NCBI GenBank assembly: GCA_040218145.1
Contig: JAVJQK010000113.1
Location: 186,001 to 250,000 of the forward strand
DNA length: 64,000 nucleotides
Source: Sandaracinaceae bacterium
GTDB taxonomy: Bacteria; Myxococcota_A; Polyangia; Polyangiales; Sandaracinaceae
Reading direction: 5' to 3'
Under the pieces are notes generated by a model that had not been told where the DNA came from, made no database searches, and was given only the letters and a program-made list of their open reading frames with translations. Position numbers and translations under genes: made by a program. Below are positions 44,457 to 52,706 of the stretch, in pieces (position 1 is the first letter of the stretch; each line of letters begins with the position of its first letter).

Positions 44457-45460
44457 TCCTCTTCGTCCCTCTCGTCCGTCTTCGGCTCGTTCGTCGCCGG
44501 CTCGTCCTCCGCCGCCTCGTCGGTCGTCGTCAGATCCGTGAACACGTCCTCGAGCGACGCCTCGCGCCGGCGCAGCTCCCGGAGCGCGAGCCCCGCCGCG
44601 GCGACGGCCGCGAACACCCGCTCGGCCGCGTCCGGGTCGTCGGACTCGAGCCGCGCGCGCACGACCTGGGCGTCGCCCGTCCCCGAGACCACGCGGATGG
44701 CATCGACGAGCCGGACCCCCTCGAGCCCGTCGAGCGCGGCCTGGAACGCGGCCTCGGCGCCGCGGCCCTCGAGCTGGATCACCTGCCGCCCCGCCATCTG
44801 CCCGCGCAGGGTGGTCGGCTCGCCCTCCGAGACCAGCTTGCCCTTGTGGATGATGAGCACGCGGTCGCAGAGCGCCTCGACCTCGGGGAGGATGTGGGTG
44901 CTCAGCAGCACCGTCTTGTTCTTCGACAGCTCCGTGATGAGCTCGCGGACCTGGCGGATCTGGTTGGGGTCGAGGCCCGCGGTGGGCTCGTCGAGCACGA
45001 GGAGCGGCGGGTCGGCGACCAGCGCGTCCGCGAGCCCCACCCGCTGGCGGTAGCCCTTGGAGAGCTGCCCGATGATGCGGTGGGCGACGTCGTCGACCGA
45101 GGCCTGCTTCAGGGACGCCTCCACGCGGCCGCTCACCTCCGACGAGGGCAAGCCCTTGAGCGCGGCGCGGTAGCGGAGGTACTCGCCGACCCGCATCTCC
45201 GGGTAGAGCGGGCACGCCTCGGGCATGTAGCCGAGCGCCTTGCGGGCCTCGAGGGGCTGCTCGAGCGCGTCGATGCCGCCGATCGAGATCGAGCCGCGCG
45301 TCGGCGCGAGGAAGCCCGTCAGCATGCGGAGCGTGGTGCTCTTGCCGGCGCCGTTGGGGCCCAGGAAGCCGCAGATCTGGCCGCGGGGCACCTCGAAAGT
45401 GAGCCCTTTGACGGCCTCGTGGCCCCCATAGTGCTTCGTGAGGTCACGAACCTCGATCAC
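44453..45460 (-). CDS. GldA-like ABC transporter ATP-binding protein
   Basis: 335 aa from a GTG with GGAGGG six bases upstream. Walker A GPNGAGKST, Q-loop GYMPEACPLYPEMRVGEYL, signature LSKGYRQRVGLADALVADPP and Walker B LLVLDEPTAGLDPNQ are all present. After ~230 residues a C-terminal regulatory region (GTGDAQVVRARLESDDPDA) and an acidic tail follow. It powers the GldF/GldG complex and is the first gene of the four-gene operon. Confidence 0.94.
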   Translation of the reverse strand: MIEVRDLTKHYGGHEAVKGLTFEVPRGQICGFLGPNGAGKSTTLRMLTGFLAPTRGSISIGGIDALEQPLEARKALGYMPEACPLYPEMRVGEYLRYRAALKGLPSSEVSGRVEASLKQASVDDVAHRIIGQLSKGYRQRVGLADALVADPPLLVLDEPTAGLDPNQIRQVRELITELSKNKTVLLSTHILPEVEALCDRVLIIHKGKLVSEGEPTTLRGQMAGRQVIQLEGRGAEAAFQAALDGLEGVRLVDAIRVVSGTGDAQVVRARLESDDPDAAERVFAAVAAAGLALRELRRREASLEDVFTDLTTTDEAAEDEPATNEPKTDERDEEE

Positions 45461-45810
45461 GCGCGTCCCTCCAGGGTGAGGCCGGGTCTACCCGCTGGGC
45501 ATGGCCGGAGCAAGCGGGATCCACCGCACTTTTTTGACGAAGCGCGCCGCGAGGGGCCTAGCTCCAGCTCATGGTCATCTTCGCCGGCGCCGTGCTGCTT
45601 CTGCTCCTCGGGCAAGATCTACTCGAGCTCGTCAATCGTAGAGGTCGCTGAGGCGGTCACAGCTGAATGGTCGCGGCCCCTCCGGCAACGGTGCTGGAGA
45701 AGGGCATTCGTGACCGCATGGTATCCTCGACCGCAGCCACCCTCCCTCTCTCCACGCGCGAGGCCGCGACCTGCGCCTCTGCGCCCCTGACGACCTCGCG
45801 TGCCCGCTCG
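45461..45810. other. intergenic region between Gld operon and ECF sigma gene
   Basis: 350 bp with divergent genes. It holds the promoter of the Gld operon (a weak minus-strand TTGCTC...TAGACC) and a plus-strand TTGACG near 45534, followed by a possible small ORF at 45571-45651. No other structure seen. Confidence 0.4.
45571..45651 (+). CDS. possible 26-aa hydrophobic peptide
   Basis: Reads MVIFAGAVLLLLLGQDLLEL then VNRRGR. The hydrophobic first 20 residues followed by NRRGR would fit a tiny single-pass membrane protein with a positive cytoplasmic tail. A TTGACG box lies ~35 bases upstream, but there is no good ribosome-binding site. It could be chance. Confidence 0.25.
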   Translation: MVIFAGAVLLLLLGQDLLELVNRRGR

Positions 45811-46452
45811 ATGGACCCGGACGCCACCCTGATCGCGCGCGCCAAGGACGGCGACACGGCGGCCTTTCGGCAGATCTTCCTGCGCCATCGGGACAAGGTC
45901 TCGCGGATCGTCTACCGCATGATCGGGCCGTCGCCGGACGTGGAGGACGTGGTCCAGGACGTGTTCCTGAACGTGTACCGCTCGCTCCCCTCCTTCCGCG
46001 GCGACTCGAAGTTCAGCACCTGGCTCTACCGGCTCGCGACCAACGTCACGCGCATGCACCTGCGCCGCGGCCGCTCCCGCCCCAAGTTCTCCGACGTCGA
46101 CGTGCCGGAGGCGCCCTCGGACGACGCCCCGCCGCAGGTCACGCCGGATCTCCAGGTCGAGCGGGCCGAGCGCGTCCGTGCCCTCTATCGCCTGCTCGAC
46201 GAGCTGAGCGAGAAGAAGCGCGAGGTGCTCGTGATGCACGACCTCGAGGGCGTGCCCGCCAAGGAGATCGCCGAGCACCTCGACATCCCGGTGCTCACCG
46301 TGCGCACCCGCCTCTTCTACGCCCGCAAGGATCTCTACGCGCGCCTCGCGGCGGAGCCGAGCCTGCAGGGCGTGATGGAGGCGCTGATGGACCAGCTCCC
46401 CGGCAAGCCGAAGCGCAAGCAGAAGCCCAAGGGAGAAGGCGCGACCCCGTGA
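45811..46452 (+). CDS. ECF RNA polymerase sigma factor
   Basis: 213 aa from the ATG at 45811, chosen because MDPDATLIARAKDGDTAAFR is the usual ECF start; in-frame ATGs at 45667 and 45718 would add a Ser/Thr/Ala-rich lead. Region 2 (SPDVEDVVQDVFLNVYRSLP, STWLYRLATNVTRMHL) and region 4 (ELSEKKREVLVMHDLEGVPA, KEIAEHLDIPVLTVRTRL) are clear. A basic tail follows (GKPKRKQKPKGEG). It overlaps its anti-sigma-like partner by four bases (GTGA). The pair is separate from the ECF/anti-sigma pair at 20.5 kb. Confidence 0.9.
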   Translation: MDPDATLIARAKDGDTAAFRQIFLRHRDKVSRIVYRMIGPSPDVEDVVQDVFLNVYRSLPSFRGDSKFSTWLYRLATNVTRMHLRRGRSRPKFSDVDVPEAPSDDAPPQVTPDLQVERAERVRALYRLLDELSEKKREVLVMHDLEGVPAKEIAEHLDIPVLTVRTRLFYARKDLYARLAAEPSLQGVMEALMDQLPGKPKRKQKPKGEGATP

Positions 46453-47957
46453 CCCTCCCGTCGAACACGCCCGCGAGCCCGCACCGCCCCAAGACGGCGG
46501 CGCTGCTGGCCTACGCGGAGGACGCGCTGTCACCCGACGGGCGGCGCCGGCTCGAGCGGCACCTCTTCGGGGCCGCGGCTGACGAGCCTGGCTGCGACGT
46601 CTGCCAGAAGGAGCTCGCCGCGATCCGGCTCTACGACGGGCTGGTGGACGACGTCGAGGCGGAGGCGCCCGAGGTCGACTTCTCCCGCATGGAGCTGAAG
46701 CTGGCGCGCGAGGCGCAGCGGATCAGCGTCGAGATGCAGCAGGTGAAGCGCCCCTCGCGCTGGCCCCTCTTCGCGGCGGCGGCCGCGGCGGCGCTGCTGC
46801 TCGCGTGGCTGGCGTGGCCGGCACCCGCCCCGCAGGTGGCCGAGCGTCCCCCCGCGCCGGCGATACCGGATCCGGCGGACGACGTCGCGCCTGCGCCCGC
46901 GGAGTCCCCGGCCCTGATGCCCGTCGTCACCCTCGCCTCCGCCGCCTACCGGGTCGACGGCCAGGTCGACGGCCAGCGCGCGCCGCTCGTGGTCGGCGAG
47001 ACGGTGCCGGAGGGGGCCCGCGTGGCGACCGAGCCGGGCGGCGCGGCGCACGTGCGCCTGCTCGACGGGACGGGCTTCGCGCTCCACGCGGACGCGGCGC
47101 TGAGCCTCACGCGCGCCCGGGAGGACGGCGTGGAGCTGACCCTCGAGCGCGGCGCCGTGTCCCACGCGGTGACCGGCTTCGCGCACGAGAGCCGCTACGT
47201 CGTGCTGGCGGGGGGCTACGAGGTCGAGGTCGTCGGCACGCGCTTCGTCGTCGCCTACGTCGAGACGGAGCTGTCGATCGACCTGCGCGAGGGCGCGCTC
47301 GAGGTGCGGACCCCCGAAGGCGAGACCCTGCGGCTCGAGGCCCCCGCGCGCTGGCGCTCGGGCGGCGCGGCGGAGGGCGGCGCGGCGGAGGGTGACGACC
47401 AGGCTGAGATCGCGGCGCCGTGGGCGCTGTCGGCCGACGAGCCCCGCACCCGCGTGAGCCTGAGCCACCCCGATCTGGTCCGCTGGGCGGTGGACGGCGC
47501 GGAGCTCGAAGGCGAGGCGCCCATCGCGCTCGCGATGCGCCGCGGCGAGCACGAGGTCCGCGGCTGGGACGCGCGCGGGCGGCTGCACACCGCGCTCCTG
47601 CGCGTCGGCGACGTTCCGGTCGAGATCGACCCCGGCGCGCTCGTGCCCGAGGCGCCCCGCGTCCGGCCGGGGAACCTCACCACCGAGCAGATCGCGCCCG
47701 TGCTCCAGCGCGGCCGCCGGCTCATCCAGCGCTGCTACGAGACCGCGCTCCGCCGCGGCGGCACCGTGCAGAGCCACATCCGGCTCCGCGTCTCCGTCGG
47801 CCACCTCGGCGAGGTCACCCGCGCCCAGGTCCTCGGCCTCGAGGGCAACGACGAGATGACCACCTGCATCGGCAACTACGCCAGCCGCTGGACCTTCCCG
47901 CCCCCAGGCGGCCCGGTGACCTTCGAGGTCCCCCTGACCCTCTCCGCCACGCAGTAG
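46449..47957 (+). CDS. anti-sigma / FecR / AgmX-domain fusion protein
   Basis: 502 aa from a GTG overlapping the sigma gene. An N-terminal zinc-finger-like segment (LERHLFGAAADEPGCDVCQK; His to Cys spacing longer than usual) is followed by a membrane helix (~residues 101-117, LFAAAAAAALLLAWLAWP), a periplasmic FecR-type domain (GGAAHVRLLDGTGFALHADA, LERGAVSHAVTGFAHESRYV, GYEVEVVGTRFVVAYVETEL) and a C-terminal AgmX/PglI domain (RLIQRCYETALRRGGTV, then TTCIGNYASRWTFPPPGG) with the same Cys pair as the AgmX-like protein at 8736-10202. It probably holds the sigma factor inactive and senses a periplasmic state. The terminal AgmX-type domain on an anti-sigma factor is unusual. Confidence 0.85.
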   Translation: MTLPSNTPASPHRPKTAALLAYAEDALSPDGRRRLERHLFGAAADEPGCDVCQKELAAIRLYDGLVDDVEAEAPEVDFSRMELKLAREAQRISVEMQQVKRPSRWPLFAAAAAAALLLAWLAWPAPAPQVAERPPAPAIPDPADDVAPAPAESPALMPVVTLASAAYRVDGQVDGQRAPLVVGETVPEGARVATEPGGAAHVRLLDGTGFALHADAALSLTRAREDGVELTLERGAVSHAVTGFAHESRYVVLAGGYEVEVVGTRFVVAYVETELSIDLREGALEVRTPEGETLRLEAPARWRSGGAAEGGAAEGDDQAEIAAPWALSADEPRTRVSLSHPDLVRWAVDGAELEGEAPIALAMRRGEHEVRGWDARGRLHTALLRVGDVPVEIDPGALVPEAPRVRPGNLTTEQIAPVLQRGRRLIQRCYETALRRGGTVQSHIRLRVSVGHLGEVTRAQVLGLEGNDEMTTCIGNYASRWTFPPPGGPVTFEVPLTLSATQ

Positions 47958-47982
47958 CCGCTCGGCCTCCCGGGCTCGACGA

Positions 47983-48640
47983 GCGCGATCCGGCGCAGAC
48001 CGAGGCGTCGGAGAACGCGAACCGCAGCCGTTCGCGCCGCCTCGACGTCGGCCTCGGACGATACGAGCGCGATCCGACGCAGACCGAGGCGCCTGGCAAC
48101 TCGAATCGCAGCCATTCGCACCGCGCCGACGTCGGCCTCGGACTCGAGAAGCGCGATCCGAGGCGCGCCGAGGCGACGGGAAACTCGAATCGCGGCCACG
48201 AGCAAAGCCTCGACGTCGCCCGCGCGCCCGCGGAAGCGCGATCCGAGGCACGCCGGGGCGCGTCGAAGCTCGAATCGCGGCCACGAGCAAAGCCTCGACG
48301 TCGGCCCCGGACCCGAAATGTGCGATCCGAGGGGCGCCGCGAGCTCGAGAAACGGCGATCGGAGCTCTCGGCGCCGCCTCGAGGTCGGCCCGGATCTCGA
48401 AAAGCGCTCTCGCTCGCACCTCCGGGCACCGAGAGACTCGAATCGCGGCGGCCCGAGCGGCCTCGAGCTCGGCCACCCCCTCGAAGCGAGAGCGATCGGC
48501 GCGTCCTTCGGGCTCCGAGAGCCGCATCTCGAGGCGACCGGAGCGGCCTCGCGGTCGGCCACCCCCTCCAAAAAGCGCGATCTGCGGGACCTCCGGGCTC
48601 GGAGAACGCAGAATTGTCCCGTTTTCCGGACCCTCCTGGG
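47983..48640. repeat. decayed tandem array of eight ~84-bp units
   Basis: Units start at 47983, 48067, 48151, 48236, 48320, 48404, 48490 and 48575, steps of 84, 84, 85, 84, 84, 86 and 85. Each starts with a form of GCGCGATCCGAGGC, has CTCGAATCGC in the middle, GCCTCGACGTCGGCC near two thirds, and ends in a GAAAA-like run; the last is cut short near 48640. CCGAGGC early in a unit can pair with GCCTCGG late in it, and the central CGAAC/GTTCG pair of unit 1 is CGAAT/ATTCG in unit 2. No start, ribosome-binding site or good codon use supports a gene on either strand. It fills the 734-bp gap between the FecR-type gene and the deacetylase. Confidence 0.85.
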
Positions 48641-48691
48641 CGGTGTGCCGAAAATTCGGGCGGTGGAGCACACTGTCCTACATTCGCCCCC

Positions 48692-49771
48692 ATGCGAAAC
48701 CTCGGACGTGGTGTGCGGCGAGCGGGTCAGGTGCTTCTCTGCGCGGGAGCGCTCTCGGGCGGGGCGGTGCTGTCGCACGTGACGATGGAGCCGGTGGCGT
48801 CCGCGCGCGCGTCGGCGCCGGCGTTCCCTCCCGCGATGGCGGCCCGCGACCTGGAGGCGCCGTCGATCATCGAGCGGGCCGTGCATGCGGCCGTGCAGCC
48901 GCGCGAGATCCCGCGGGGCTCCGTGGTGACCGAGGCGCCGCCGATCCCGCACGATCCCTTCGCGGGGCACCTCCGGGACGGCAAGGTGATCACCGGCGCG
49001 ACGCCGCACCGCACGATGCTCTTCACCTTCGACGACGGGCCGGATCAGCGCAACACGCCGCGCCTGCTCGACGTGCTCGACGAGTACGGGATCAAGGCGG
49101 TCTTCTTCCTCACCGCGAGCCGCATCTCGGGCAACACGCCCTGGCAGCAGGAGAACCAGGCCCTGGCCCGCGAGATCGTCGCGCGCGGGCACTTCGTCGG
49201 GAACCACACCGTGGATCACGCGCAGCTGCCGCTCCTGGACGACGCGCAGGTGCTCGCCCAGGTGCGCGGCGCGGACGAGGTCTTCGAGCGCGTGCTCGGC
49301 AGCCGCACCTGGCTGATGCGCCCGCCGGGCGGCGCGCGCTCGGCGCGGGTGGACGGGCTGCTGGCCGAGCACGGCTACACCCAGATGGAGTGGAACCTCG
49401 GCACCGGCGACTTCCAGGTGCGCGAGCCCGACGCGGTGTTCCGGACCTGGCGCCGGGTGCTCGAGCGCCGCGAGCGCGAGAACGGCGACGGCGGCGGCAT
49501 CATCCTGCTCCACGACACGCACGAGTGGAGCGTGGAGGCGGTGCCGCTGATGGTCAGCTGGATGCGGGAGCGCAATTGCGCCCTGCTCGAGCGCGGCGAG
49601 GAGCTCTACGACATCGCGAGCGACCCGGCGATGTTCTTCGCCGCGCGCGGAGACGCGTCGGTCAGCGCGGAGGCGCCGCCGGCCGAGATCGAGGCTGATG
49701 TCCTCGCTCGGAGACAGCGACACCTGCGCGAAGAGACCCGCCAGCGCTGCGCCCGCCTCGCCTCTCGCTGA
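48692..49771 (+). CDS. polysaccharide deacetylase (NodB-like)
   Basis: 359 aa from the ATG at 48692; the open frame upstream of it is the repeat array. After a signal-type N-terminus (AGQVLLCAGALSGGAVLSHV) comes a NodB homology domain: LFTFDDGPDQRNTPRLLDVL (motif 1, catalytic Asp), GNHTVDHAQLPLL (motif 2, metal His), RPPGG (motif 3), and GGGIILLHDTHEWSVEAVP (last motif). This enzyme class removes acetyl groups from chitin, peptidoglycan or exopolysaccharide. The metal-binding Asp-His-His set is complete. It follows the repeat array by ~50 bases. Confidence 0.9.
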   Translation: MRNLGRGVRRAGQVLLCAGALSGGAVLSHVTMEPVASARASAPAFPPAMAARDLEAPSIIERAVHAAVQPREIPRGSVVTEAPPIPHDPFAGHLRDGKVITGATPHRTMLFTFDDGPDQRNTPRLLDVLDEYGIKAVFFLTASRISGNTPWQQENQALAREIVARGHFVGNHTVDHAQLPLLDDAQVLAQVRGADEVFERVLGSRTWLMRPPGGARSARVDGLLAEHGYTQMEWNLGTGDFQVREPDAVFRTWRRVLERRERENGDGGGIILLHDTHEWSVEAVPLMVSWMRERNCALLERGEELYDIASDPAMFFAARGDASVSAEAPPAEIEADVLARRQRHLREETRQRCARLASR

Positions 49772-49835
49772 GATCCTGCGCGTAGGCGCGCGTGACGGGT
49801 CGACTCGCGCCCGAGCGATGCGGCATCCTCGGGAT

Positions 49836-52685
49836 ATGAACCCCGCCGCTCAGCCTTGCCCTTCCTGCGGCTTCGAGAACCCGCGCGCCTGGCGCGCGTG
49901 CAGCCGCTGTGGCCACTCGCTCGGCCTCGTGAAGTCGATGACGGGGCGGACGTACCTGAGCGGGGGCGACGCGACCTTCGTCGACACCGCACCGCCCCCC
50001 TTCCCGCCCGAGCCCACCACCGACGAGACCGGGGAGCCGGACAGCCAGCCGCCCACCCCGGTGGAGGACATCGAGCCCCCGCTGGTCGGGCAGAGCGAGG
50101 TCACGGGCGCGATCCACTCGGGCCTGACGAGCGCGTTCGAGCACGCCAAGCCCACCCTCGTGGTGCTCGAGGGCGCGCGCGGGAGCGGCAAGACGCGCCT
50201 CCTGTTCCACGCGAGCGAGGTGGCGGCGCGCCTGAAGGACGACGTGCAGGTGCTCTACGGCGCGTGCCGCGCGCAGGGGGGCGACGGCTACTACGCGCCC
50301 TTCGGCCGCATGCTGCTCGAGCGCTTCGGGGTCATGCCCTCGTCGTCGCCGAGCGCGGTGCGCGGGCAGATGGCGACCCACGTGGGCCAGGCGCTGCAGT
50401 CCTCGGACGCGATCGCGGTGGCGGAGACGACGCACCTGCTCGGGCACATCGCGGGCGTGCCCTTCCCCGACAGCCCGTTCCTCCGCACGGGAGAGGAGCC
50501 CGACGAGCTCCGTCAGCGGGCTTTGGCCGCGTTCACCCGGTTCATGGCCGGCGACGCGAAGCGCCGACCGCTCCTGCTGCTGCTCGACAACATGCACGCG
50601 GCCGAGGACGACGGCTGGGAGCTGGTGGAGGCGGCCCTGGCCGCGGAGGCGCCGCTCGCGGTGGTGGTGGCGGGGGACGCCCCGGTCGCGGAGCGGGCCG
50701 AGTCCCTGCGCCCGCCGGGCGGGGTCGCGATCGGGCCCATCGCGCCGCTCAGCGAGGCCGACGTCGCCTCGCTCTTGCAGGTCCTCCTGCCCACGCTCAA
50801 GGAGGCGCAGGAGCCGCTCGTCGCGGCGCTGACCCACCGCTCGGAGGGCAACCCGAGCGCGCTCCGCGAGCTGGTCTTCGCGCTCGTCGAGGCGAAGCTC
50901 TTCCAGAAGAGCCCGGAGGGGCTCGAGGCGGATCTCTCGCAGCTCGAGGCCGGCACCCTGCCCGTCACGATGGAGGACGCGGTGCGGGCGCGGCTCATGC
51001 GCCTCGATCCCCTCGAGCGCGCCACCCTCGACCGCGCGGCGGTGGTGGGCGAGGTGTTCCAGGACCGCTGCCTGCTCGCGATGATGCGGAGCGAGCGCCG
51101 CGCGCCCGGCGACGCGACGGATCCGGCGACCCTCTGGCCCGACGACGACGACGAGGCCGCGCTCGCGTCCGCCCTCGCGCGCCTCGAGGAGAAGGGCTTC
51201 ATCGAGCGGGTCGAAGCGAGCGACGTGCCGGGCGCGCTCGAGCTGCGCTTCTTGCACTCGGACACGCGCGACCTCGTCTACGAGGAGCAGGACGAGGCGC
51301 TGCGCGTGGAGCGGCACCGCACCATCGCGCACTGGCTGAGCGTGGTCATCGAGCTGCAGCGCGCGGGCATGGCCGCGGTGGCCGCGCCTCACCTGGAGAA
51401 GGCCGGCATGAGCGGCCGCGCGGGGCGCGCCTACCTCGAGGCGGCGCACGCCGAGCGCGACCGCATCCACACCCAGACCGCGCTCCGCTACGCGGAGAAG
51501 GCCCTCGAGCTCATCGACGAGGGCGACGTGGCGAGGCGCATCGACGCGCTCCACATGCACGGCTCGTTGCTGACCATCACGGGCCGCTACGACGAGGCGC
51601 GCGCGTCCTTCGTCGAGATGCTCCAGGTGGCGTGGCGCATCGGCGCGAAGAACAAGGGCGGCGCGGCCCTCAACCGCCTCGCGCGCATTCACCGCCAGCG
51701 GGGCGAGGACGCGCAGGCGCAGCTCCTGCTCGAGCGGGGGCTCTCGCTCTTCCGGGCCGCGGCGGATCTGCGCGGGGTCGCGAGCTGCCTCGACGATCTC
51801 GCCCAGGTCGCGCGCCTGCACGGCGACCTCGAGCGGGCCCTGAACGCGGCCACCGAGGCGCTCGAGATACGGCGCGGCCACGCCGACGTGCGCGGCGAGG
51901 CGGTCAGCCTGATGACCCTCGGCGGCATCGAGTACGCGCGGGGCGAGATCGGGCGCGCGGAGGAGCTGTTCGAGAGCGCGCGCGACATCCGCGAGTCCAT
52001 CGGCGACCGCGCGGGCGTCATGCAGGTCTACAACGCGCTCGGCGTGGTGGCCTTCGACCGCGGCGACCTCGAGCGCGCCGAGGCTTGCTGGCGCGCGGCG
52101 ATGCAGGAGGCCCGCAAGATGGCCGACCGCCACACCCAGACCTTCCTGCTCAACAACCTCGGCGAGCTGCTGACGGCGGGCGGGCGCACCGACGAGGCGA
52201 AGGACGCCCTCGAGGAGGCGCGCGAGCTGGCCCACCAGCTCAAGAACCGCCGCGCGATGGCGGAGGTGGAGCGCAACCTCGGGCTCTGCGCGCTCAAGGC
52301 CGGCGCGAGCGACGCGGAGAAGATCCTCCTGCGCGCGCTGGCGCTCGCGGAGGAGTACGGCTCGCGCGAGGCGATCGGCCTGGCGCACCGCGCGATCGGC
52401 CAGCTCCGCGCGCAGACCCTCTTCGACGACAAGGGCGACGTCAGCCGCCGGGCCGAGGAGAGCTACCTCGCGAGCATCGACACCTTCCGCGACATCGGCA
52501 ACGAGAAGGAGGCGGCCCGCTCCCTCGCCTCGCTCGGCTACCACCTGATCGAGCGCGGAGACGTCGAGTCGGCCAAGGAGCGCCTGCGGGAGGCGCGCGC
52601 GATCATGCGCCGGATCGGGCTCGGGCAGCTCGCGAAGGTCGAGACCACCCTGGAGGAGCTCGGCGGGCGCATCTCGACGCACTGA
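49836..52685 (+). CDS. zinc-ribbon AAA ATPase with TPR domain
   Basis: 949 aa from the ATG at 49836. The N-terminus has a zinc ribbon (CPSCGFENPRAWRACSRCG), then a Pro-rich linker, then an AAA/orc-type ATPase with Walker A GARGSGKTRLL (~113) and a LLLLLDNMHAAEDDGWEL Walker B region. From about residue 560 to the end there is a long series of TPR-like units (ALRYAEKALELIDEGDVAR, GAALNRLARIHRQRGEDAQ, QTFLLNNLGELLTAGGRTD). This is the MalT/AcyC-type ATPase-TPR layout but without a HTH or kinase domain. It may be a signalling scaffold. Overlapping open frames upstream belong to the end of the deacetylase gene. Confidence 0.82.
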   Translation: MNPAAQPCPSCGFENPRAWRACSRCGHSLGLVKSMTGRTYLSGGDATFVDTAPPPFPPEPTTDETGEPDSQPPTPVEDIEPPLVGQSEVTGAIHSGLTSAFEHAKPTLVVLEGARGSGKTRLLFHASEVAARLKDDVQVLYGACRAQGGDGYYAPFGRMLLERFGVMPSSSPSAVRGQMATHVGQALQSSDAIAVAETTHLLGHIAGVPFPDSPFLRTGEEPDELRQRALAAFTRFMAGDAKRRPLLLLLDNMHAAEDDGWELVEAALAAEAPLAVVVAGDAPVAERAESLRPPGGVAIGPIAPLSEADVASLLQVLLPTLKEAQEPLVAALTHRSEGNPSALRELVFALVEAKLFQKSPEGLEADLSQLEAGTLPVTMEDAVRARLMRLDPLERATLDRAAVVGEVFQDRCLLAMMRSERRAPGDATDPATLWPDDDDEAALASALARLEEKGFIERVEASDVPGALELRFLHSDTRDLVYEEQDEALRVERHRTIAHWLSVVIELQRAGMAAVAAPHLEKAGMSGRAGRAYLEAAHAERDRIHTQTALRYAEKALELIDEGDVARRIDALHMHGSLLTITGRYDEARASFVEMLQVAWRIGAKNKGGAALNRLARIHRQRGEDAQAQLLLERGLSLFRAAADLRGVASCLDDLAQVARLHGDLERALNAATEALEIRRGHADVRGEAVSLMTLGGIEYARGEIGRAEELFESARDIRESIGDRAGVMQVYNALGVVAFDRGDLERAEACWRAAMQEARKMADRHTQTFLLNNLGELLTAGGRTDEAKDALEEARELAHQLKNRRAMAEVERNLGLCALKAGASDAEKILLRALALAEEYGSREAIGLAHRAIGQLRAQTLFDDKGDVSRRAEESYLASIDTFRDIGNEKEAARSLASLGYHLIERGDVESAKERLREARAIMRRIGLGQLAKVETTLEELGGRISTH

Positions 52686-52706
52686 CCCGGCCCGGCGCCG
52701 CGCAAC

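Noticed and set aside
47983-48640. CRISPR-like array
   Set aside because: Units are contiguous and diverged with no unique spacers between constant repeats, and no cas genes are nearby.
47815-48693. Minus-strand open frames across the 84-bp array
   Set aside because: No start signal, frame shifts at 85-86-bp units, and third-position GC lower than in nearby genes; treated as a repeat, with a pseudogene as an alternative in the findings.
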